Positions 57,071 to 64,000 of a DNA stretch of 64,000 nucleotides are shown piece by piece. How positions within the stretch are numbered: the stretch's first letter is position 1; each line of letters begins with the position of its first letter. The stretch spans positions 11,116,001 through 11,180,000 of the forward strand of contig CM051515.1 in the NCBI GenBank assembly GCA_028015205.1. The letters are read 5' to 3'. This stretch comes from Mytilisepta virgata (taxonomy: Eukaryota; Mollusca; Bivalvia; Mytilida; Mytilidae). The position numbers and the translations under genes were made by a program. The notes under the pieces are model-generated. The model was not told the origin of the DNA. It did no database searches and worked only from the letters and a program-made list of their open reading frames with translations.

Positions 57071-57545
57071 GTGGTACATATAAATCAGAACAAATCCTAG
57101 AGTCAGGCTAATCCGAATTAGTACACACAATGCAAAGTCTAGGGGTTAAACCGGTTTTATAGGTAACCAAAACTTATACATATTATAGTAAAAGATCGAA
57201 AGAAAAAATTTATTTCGTTAGAATTTTATTCACATAAACTGTGGGCGTATTCGTTTGCTTACCATAAACTCACGAACAAGATCTCGGCTGTTCATTTTTC
57301 AGCGGCATTGTTTTCTTATTGTTGTGTTAACTTCTTGGACGACTGTTACTGTACATGTACAGCAATATGACGTTACATTCGATTTATGTCAGTAACAATC
57401 TTGTTTTTTACCGGTTATGAATATTGCTCTATTTCTATTATGATTCTACGAAGAATAAAAGTCAAATCCAGCACAGGAGATCATGGGTAGTACATGTGAC
57501 CAAAACCGTTGTAAATAAATGATAAGTGAAATCAAGCTATGATAA

Positions 57546-57780
57546 GTAAAGTAAAGAAATACCAAAGGGATATTTGAAGGAGGGAAACATCGAAACAACT
57601 GACAAACTCTGGAGAACGATGAAGACAAGACTTAAACAATACATGCACTAGAATGAAAACTAAAAACATATGAACAAAATGAACCCCACCAAAAATCGTG
57701 AGGGTATACTCATGTGCTCCGGAAGAGTAAGTAGTCTCTGCTTCCTGCAGGACATCCGCCATGCTGCCCATGTCAGAAGA
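57546..57780 (+). repeat. Dispersed repeat R1
   Basis: AAAGAAATACCAAAGGGATA, GAAGGAGGG, AACAACTGACAAACTCTGGA and CCGCCATGCTGCCCATGTCA match the other R1 copies in the same order. Minus-strand frames here are repeat readings. Confidence 0.8.
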
Positions 57781-59400
57781 TACGTTCATAGTGGCCAAAG
57801 TAAGTCTAATATCTTAATAATAAGGGTTGTCTTGGCAAAACACATATATATCATGAATCTATAACATAACAACATCTGTCAGCACTACTTTCCGATTTGA
57901 CAAAAGACATCGATACATTCGAATTGAAATTTGTACTGCTTGTGTTAACATTTATGATAGACTAGAAGAAAAAAAAATATTTATTGGTTCATTCCGAAGT
58001 AGTACCGTCAATGCCAACAACAGAGGTCGCCTTAAGAAAACACAGCTGTATAGTATCATGAAGTATCGCTACTGTCAACTGTTAGAAGTTGCTTTGACAA
58101 TATATAATGTACCTAATGACAGGTGGTTCCGTCATTACCAATACTTATAAAGCTGTGAACGTCTTTCTCGTCATTAAAGAAATTATAGTGAATTAAATCC
58201 CAGTGAGATCTTTTTTTTTATGCAATTAGGTATCCAATACTTCTGTTCTAAATTCATTCTTCCAATAGCTTTACCAAATGCTATTTCTTTATGGAAGTTC
58301 CTTTTGTACCAAGTCAAAACATCATTACTCTCTTAAGTTTGTGTTGGTGTTTTCTGCTCTTTGTTATTTTTGTTTTAGTCTCAATTTGATGGAGTAATTG
58401 ATTTATATATGTTTGGCATTATTGACCTTTCCATTTACTTGTTTTGTTGTTTATTTTTACACACATTATTTGTTAGGGTAGAACCTATTATCCAAGATCT
58501 ATTATCAAAGAATTTTATTTGTACCAACTGACAAAAAGAACAAAACAATTGTCATGGTTCGATTTAAATTTGACAACTCAAAAATAAAGCAATAAATTTA
58601 ACAAATAACCCTAACTTCTCCAAGTTTGGGTCTTAATTCATATCTGCAAAATTGTCTACCCTAAAAAATCTATGTGCATTTATAAGATGTTTAATTCAAG
58701 TCCTCCCTGCTAGGGTGTTTGTAAACGGCATTTTTTAATGTTTTACTCTTTCACTGTTTAATTTTGGTTGGTCAAATTTGTATACAATTTCTAATACTTT
58801 CACTTATCATTTTTTATTAGAATGGTATGTGACAGGAATGGTCACTCATAACAGTTGATTTTTTAATCTAAAATATTTATTACTAATATAAAAGGTCGTA
58901 CATTGTATCCACTGCATTTTTATATTAAAAATGGAAATTTTATACTTAATCATTACTATGTTCAAGTTTTTACTACCCACAAATGACCTGCATATATGTG
59001 AGTTGGGTCAATTTTTTTTTCTCCTTTTGGAACATTGCCAAATAGGACATTCATAACGAAAACCATTCTACTATCATATAAAGGGAGAAATATAAACTTA
59101 CTTACAGCAAAAAATTCGTTTTTGGTTCTGAGAGTTCTTCAGGTTTCCACAAAATTCAACAATTTATTAAAAATAAAGCTAAATTTTCAGTTTTACGTTA
59201 GTGTCGAAATATATTTCCTTTCAAAAGACTAGATAAACGTGCATTATTTCATGGTACTATTAAATGTGAATTGCGTTATAAATACCAAAAGCAGTTATTT
59301 GGATCTCAGAAATGAGCAGTTGCACGGATGTAAGTAAAACATTACTTATTTGAATTTGTCGCACAGCGAACATCTCATACGTGTAATAATAATCTCACCT
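57781..59400. other. Intergenic, nothing recognised
   Basis: AT-rich sequence with no domain-bearing frame or repeat. Confidence 0.5.
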
Positions 59401-59403
59401 GTG

Positions 59404-59485
59404 GCGGGGTGTGTGTGTTCGACTCCGATCTTAATTGACAAAATGTGCTGAAAACAGCGTAAAATCCAAACAAAACAAACAACTG
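59404..59485 (+). mobile_element. SINE family S1, tail fragment
   Basis: GTTCGACTCCGATCTTAATT, then ACAAAATGTGCTGAAAACAG and CGTAAAATCCAAACAAAACA match the 3' part of the S1 elements. Confidence 0.75.
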
Positions 59486-59650
59486 AACTTTTGTAAATAT
59501 AAAGTATCAATTTCGGGCTAGTATCGAAATACTAGCAACTGAGCTAGGGATAATTTCTGAGTCCACCAGCAGCGACATCGACTCAATGGTAAACATACTG
59601 TCTTTGATATCAATTTTGATACCCAAGATGTGAACATTTCGTCGACTTAA

Positions 59651-59923
59651 GAGGGTACAGAACACCTAAGGGAGTTAACTCTTTAAAAATCAGCTGAACG
59701 TTTTATCACATACTATATGTTAAGAGAAATCAAGCTTCTCAATGATCAAAATTAGTGTTTGTCAAACTCCTATATATCCAGTGAAATTATTCCCGTAAAT
59801 TGTCTGGTTCAAATTTCTTGAAATTTTTATATTGTTGTCAACATATCAAAGTTAATATTTTGTCAAACTTTTATGAAAATTAAACGAACCAAATCTATTT
59901 TAGTCAAAGTGTTGGGTACCCCC
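59651..59923. mobile_element. TTAA-flanked MITE, second family (273 bp)
   Basis: TTAA lies at 59647-59650 and 59924-59927. The ends GAGGGTACAGAACAC and GTGTTGGGTACCCCC are imperfect inverted repeats. There is no coding content. It is unrelated in sequence to the 390-bp family. Confidence 0.7.
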
Positions 59924-60423
59924 TTAAATGTACGACCATCACTCATCAATAAGATTGATAAATACAAGACAAGACTGAATTTATTACTACATGTATATCA
60001 TAACATATATGGATAACATAGTACCTGTATATACTTTCTGTCTGATAATCTGTCCAGCATATTTTCTCAATGTGTCATAAGCCAGAAAGGTTGTTCGTAT
60101 TTGTTGTTTAGGTATTACCGATATATTATTTAATTCGATGTCCAACCATGCAATTGAGTTCATGTATACTTGAATACCTGCAATATCACAATGTGTTTAT
60201 TGGACATTACTGTGTTATCTCTCTCAGGCAAAATTGACCTGATCTGACTCTTGGCTAAACGTTTTGTTTACAGTTAGGTACAACATAACCTCTCACCATG
60301 TTAACATAGAGCAGTTCTACTGACTGCTTTAAGTTAACCTAAGGCAGTTCCACTGGCTGCTTTAGAACTACTGTAGAATAGAATCCTGACTGCTCTGGAA
60401 CAGAATCCTGACCGATTATGACT

Positions 60424-60553
60424 GCTCTAAGCTGTCATGGTCAAGAACAGCTCTAACCTGTCATGGTCAAGAACAGCTCTAACCTGTCATGGTCTAGAAC
60501 TGCTCTATCCTGTCATGGTCTAGAACAGCTCTATCCTGTCATAGTCTAGAACA
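60424..60553 (+). repeat. Minisatellite, 26-bp unit, five copies
   Basis: GCTCTAACCTGTCATGGTCA(AGAACA) starts at 60424, 60450, 60476, 60502 and 60528 with one to three changes per unit. The partly palindromic TCTAGAAC replaces TCAAGAAC in later units. Degenerate relatives continue upstream from about 60350 and at 60840-60960. Confidence 0.9.
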
Positions 60554-60685
60554 TTTCTATGTCATTGTTATTGAATTGATCAGCCATTCATGGTATGGAT
60601 CGTATTGCATACATCATTCCTTCAATGTTTCGGGTTTTTTCGGGATATGTTCTCGCGAGTGCCCATCATAAGAGGCCATCATTCT

Positions 60686-60790
60686 TTTTTTTAATTTAAT
60701 TTTTATTTTAATTTTAGTTTTATTATTTATTTTATTGTATTTTATTCATTTTAATTTTAATTTATTATTATTACTATTATTATTTATACA
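60686..60790. repeat. AT-only low-complexity tract
   Basis: TTTTATTTTAATTTTAG-type and TTATTATTACTATTATTAT stretches with almost no G or C. Confidence 0.9.
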
Positions 60791-60989
60791 TAAATTATTA
60801 CTTTAGATCTTTTCTTCTTGAGTAAGAAATAAAAAAAAAAGCAGTCGTGGACGACAACAGCTCTGATTCTTGCCCAGAGATGTTCTAAAAAGCAGTCGTG
60901 GACCAGGACTGGTGTAATTCTTGACCAGAGTTTTTCTACTTCCTGATTGCTCTAACCTAAGACGAGAACTTGTTCGAGAGGTTACGACT

Positions 60990-62640
60990 GGTTGCAACTG
61001 TGGACCCGTTCGCTCACAGTGTTTGGTGTTTATTTATTGTGACTTTCCAAAGCTGATCTAGACATGCGCATTAAGCGCAGAGAATTCAGTTATTTGAGTT
61101 TATTTTACTTTCAGAAACATATGGACTCCTCGTCAAAGATACAACTTTGTTCTATTACCCGTTCATATTTATCAAAACTATTGATTACTAGTATTAATAA
61201 GAAATATATTTCGGGACCATTTAGAGCTTGCCTTGTGTGGAAGACTGTTGCTGACGACCACCCGATGACCATTATATTAATAGGTTCTTACACGAGATCA
61301 ACGTGAAAACTCCCGAGTGGAGCGCAGCTGAACGAGGGGACAGACGCTGAATTAAAAAAAAAGACGAATTGAAAATTTTCAAGTTCTTCACCTTTGAACT
61401 AGTATAAGTACCTATTTCTTCCGTAAATACTAGATTTTTAGGTTTCCTGTACATATATGTAGCTAATCCATTGAGCACAGCCGATGAAGTTCAATAACTT
61501 TACGCCTGATTGGTCAACAGGTATGACAAAAGAATTCTGGTCGAATTACCCATGACAGACACGGTGGCGTGCAATTGTCTGTCATCGGCAGTCTGTCATA
61601 GAAAATGCCCGTAAACGGAAGAAGTAATCAACATTTTCCCTTTTTCAATCATATTTTATAGTTATTTACTATTCATTTTTTTTCTAATTCATGAAGCGAT
61701 CCTAAACAATTTACTTCCACAATTTGTTTTCTTCTAATTTTTTGTCCTTTTGCTTTTTGGCTTAAAAATTGTTCAGATTAATTCCGTCTACGTTTACAAT
61801 TTATCTTTTAATAACCTATAAAGCCATTGTTTGTGGTTTCACATATTCTGGACTTGGCTATAGCCAGTAGGTAGAAAATAAAGACCTATGAAAAAATATT
61901 TCAAATATTCTTCCTTGTTTAAGGATCTGATATCGTCTTAGCATTTTAAGTAATAAGGAAACACGAATATGATGATAAAAAATGTTATGAAAAAAATATG
62001 ACGAAATTTGCAGCGAAATTGTTATCAAAACATTTATATAATGTTTGATTTGTAACTAAAAATGTGATATTGAAGATAAAAGTAGGACCATTTTCTCATG
62101 CATCTATTTTATTCTTAGGAGTAATTTCAAAAAATAGCATAATGACTTTCAAAAACTCTCGGAGCATAGCCTGGTATGTGTTCTCGTAAGATTTGCTAAT
62201 ATTAACTTACACATAAGCTACTAAAGTTACTAAACAAATTTTCTGCATGCTTAGATAACGCTTTGGAAGAGAGATTAAACACAAATTTGTCAAAATAACG
62301 TCTTCAAGGCAGTTTCTTTTTTAAATGAAGGACATTCAGAACACAAAACTGTTTTGTTTTCCTGTATGTGGATTTATGTGTCCTCTTTCATGTGAAAATA
62401 GAATGGTTTTGGTTCTGAGTGTCCTTCTTGGGAGTATACAAGAAGTGACAGAAATGCTTGGCAATTGAGCCAAATAGTGTAAACATAATACTGCATTGCA
62501 TACAACTGTTTACGATAAAGGTAAGTAAATATTTAAGATTAAACAATTAATGGTTACGAGGAAAATAGAGAGAACGTGGTCCTAGTACTTTGTCTTCGTC
62601 TATTTATTTATACATTATCATTGCACAAAATTAAGACAAA
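60990..62640. other. Intergenic, nothing recognised
   Basis: Short open frames only (up to 80 codons), none with a domain or splice context. Confidence 0.5.
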
Positions 62641-62672
62641 TTACAAATAAAAAGACCAAAATGGTTGTTTAT

Positions 62673-63056
62673 GGATGATCGCTGGTCTAATAGGAAATAA
62701 ATAGGATTTGAAATAGGTGTTTTAGTTTGAGAGAACATATGAATAGTAAACAAATAAGCAAGAAAAAAAAATAGCTTCATGTGCTCATTTTAGCGCTATA
62801 AGGCATTGAAAATTTGCAGGAAATGGGTTTTCTCTGGATTTTTCATTGTCTTTGCCTTGACTTCAGTCTCTCAAAAATGTATGAAAAAATAAAAAGGATT
62901 TCATAAAATTTTGTCAAATACCATTTTAAGGTATATTTGGTTGAATTATAAAAGAAAAAGTGGGGGTTCATGGGCAAAAAATTTCATGTTTAAGAAATGG
63001 ATAAAAAGGATTCCGAACATCTGACAGAAAGACCAAAACTTGACCAGCGAGCATCC
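62673..63056 (+). mobile_element. TTAA-type MITE, full copy 2
   Basis: GGATGATCGCTGGTCTAATA at the left and GACCAGCGAGCATCC at the right. TTAA follows at 63057-63060, while the left flank reads TTAT, a point change of TTAA. The body matches 24808-25197 closely. Confidence 0.9.
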
Positions 63057-63060
63057 TTAA

Positions 63061-64000
63061 GTCAAACATGTGTTAATACATGTACATCTTTGACTAATAA
63101 AAAATAAATGAATCCACCTTTGAATTTATCGTGTCAACCAACGGCAATTTTCTTTTCTGTAATGTGATATTCAATGCAGATACATGTAATTGATGACATC
63201 ATTGATCTTAGAATGGGAGTAAGGTTAATGATTATGATAGAAAATGTGTGATGTTACGCCTGATGTTCCTACTGCTCATTTCATGTTTATAAGTTTGTCT
63301 TTGATTAACTTGAAAACTTATAAACATGAATTGAACAGTAAGAAAATAAAATGCCTATTCAAAAAGGGTAACAAAAATGTCACAGATGCGATTTTCTTAA
63401 AATAATGCCCAAATCTGACGTCGAACACGTTTCTTAAAATCCTTTTGTTTTAATGATTCGTAAGAAATAAAAGATCAAAAATAAAAAGACAAACAATAAT
63501 CTTTTTTATCTATAAGTCTTTCGAATACTACTGGGACTCTCCATTTAATAAATTTGTAGAAAGCGTGTTCAGATCTAGAGTTATTGTTAAAGCTCATTAT
63601 ATTCGATGAATGCTCCGCTTCAGCTGCATGTAAACCATTTTGAATTTTAACTCATATAAATGAGGGGTTATCTAACAAATAAAAAAAAATTAAATCTATA
63701 GAAATGAATTGTTTTTATCCAGTTTAGTTATCTTAATCTGTAATTAATCTTATTAAAGGTCGCGTAATCATTAGCGTAATAGCCGGGCGTAATTATACTG
63801 TTTGAAAAATGATTAAACTTATGCTTGTAGAAATTTGGAATTGTTTGTGACGTTATATATACAAATTTTGAAAAAGGAGGGAGAGCGTGAGAATTGTTTC
63901 TTTTTGTTTCTGCTTGTTTCTTTGTTTTATTGCGTTTTTGATTATTTTTTTTTTTTTGGCAATTGTTCATGTACTTATTTTTGAAAGAAAAATTAAATTG
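63061..64000. other. Intergenic, nothing recognised
   Basis: AT-rich sequence. A short inverted pair, TCATGTTTATAAGTTTGTCT and AACTTATAAACATGA, lies at about 63281-63329. No gene. Confidence 0.5.

Noticed and set aside
57446..57798. 60- and 88-codon minus frames
   Set aside because: Repeat R1 read antisense.
1..64000. Endogenous virus or retrotransposon polyprotein
   Set aside because: No reverse transcriptase, integrase, protease or capsid-like frame was recognised on either strand; all frames are short.

Overview
The window looks like AT-rich, intron-rich, repeat-dense animal DNA, most probably from a bivalve mollusc and perhaps a mussel (Mytilidae). The reasons are short exons with GT/AG borders, tRNA-derived SINEs, many small inverted-repeat elements, long tandem-repeat-bearing elements, a C1q-domain exon and a secreted cysteine-array gene. 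No operons, rRNA, true tRNA genes or CRISPR arrays were seen. The organism assignment is inference from gene and repeat style; no database was searched.

Three genes can be built with confidence. (1) A plus-strand gene at about 12.0-16.1 kb encodes a small secreted protein. It has a signal-peptide exon followed by three exons (12848-13021, 13959-14066, 14550-14675/7), each phase 1 at both ends. Each carries a compact cysteine array whose spacing resembles a beta-defensin scaffold. (2) A minus-strand three-exon gene (34098 to 20370) has all junctions in phase 0 and encodes a complete 275-residue class I SAM-dependent methyltransferase. (3) A C1q-domain exon lies at 55429-55802, with a polyadenylation signal 58 bases after the stop.

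The most striking structure is a 7.4-kb element (25751-33174) inside intron 1 of the methyltransferase. It has inverted arms of 1 kb or more and is flanked by TATA on both sides. A degenerate second copy of the methyltransferase region at about 45.1-46.7 kb keeps the same flanking sequence uninterrupted, with a single TATA at 45424-45427. That is an empty site inside the same window, so the element boundaries are well supported. The element shows no recognisable transposase but holds a few unassigned, spliceable-looking reading frames.

Layout: 0-12 kb is repeats (234-bp tandem array, 1.5-kb foldback element, two SINEs, 150-bp tandem array). 12-16 kb is the cysteine-array gene. 16.5-20 kb is repeats. 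20.4-34.1 kb is the methyltransferase, with repeats in intron 2 and the large element in intron 1. 34.8-44.7 kb is mostly repeats plus two possible orphan coding stretches. 45.1-46.7 kb is the duplicated, decayed methyltransferase region. 47-54.7 kb is tandem-repeat elements and hairpin elements. 55.4-55.9 kb is the C1q exon. 56-64 kb is SINE, foldback, MITE and minisatellite sequence. The cysteine-array and C1q genes are both plausible secreted innate-immunity effectors, but nothing in the sequence links them functionally to each other or to the methyltransferase.
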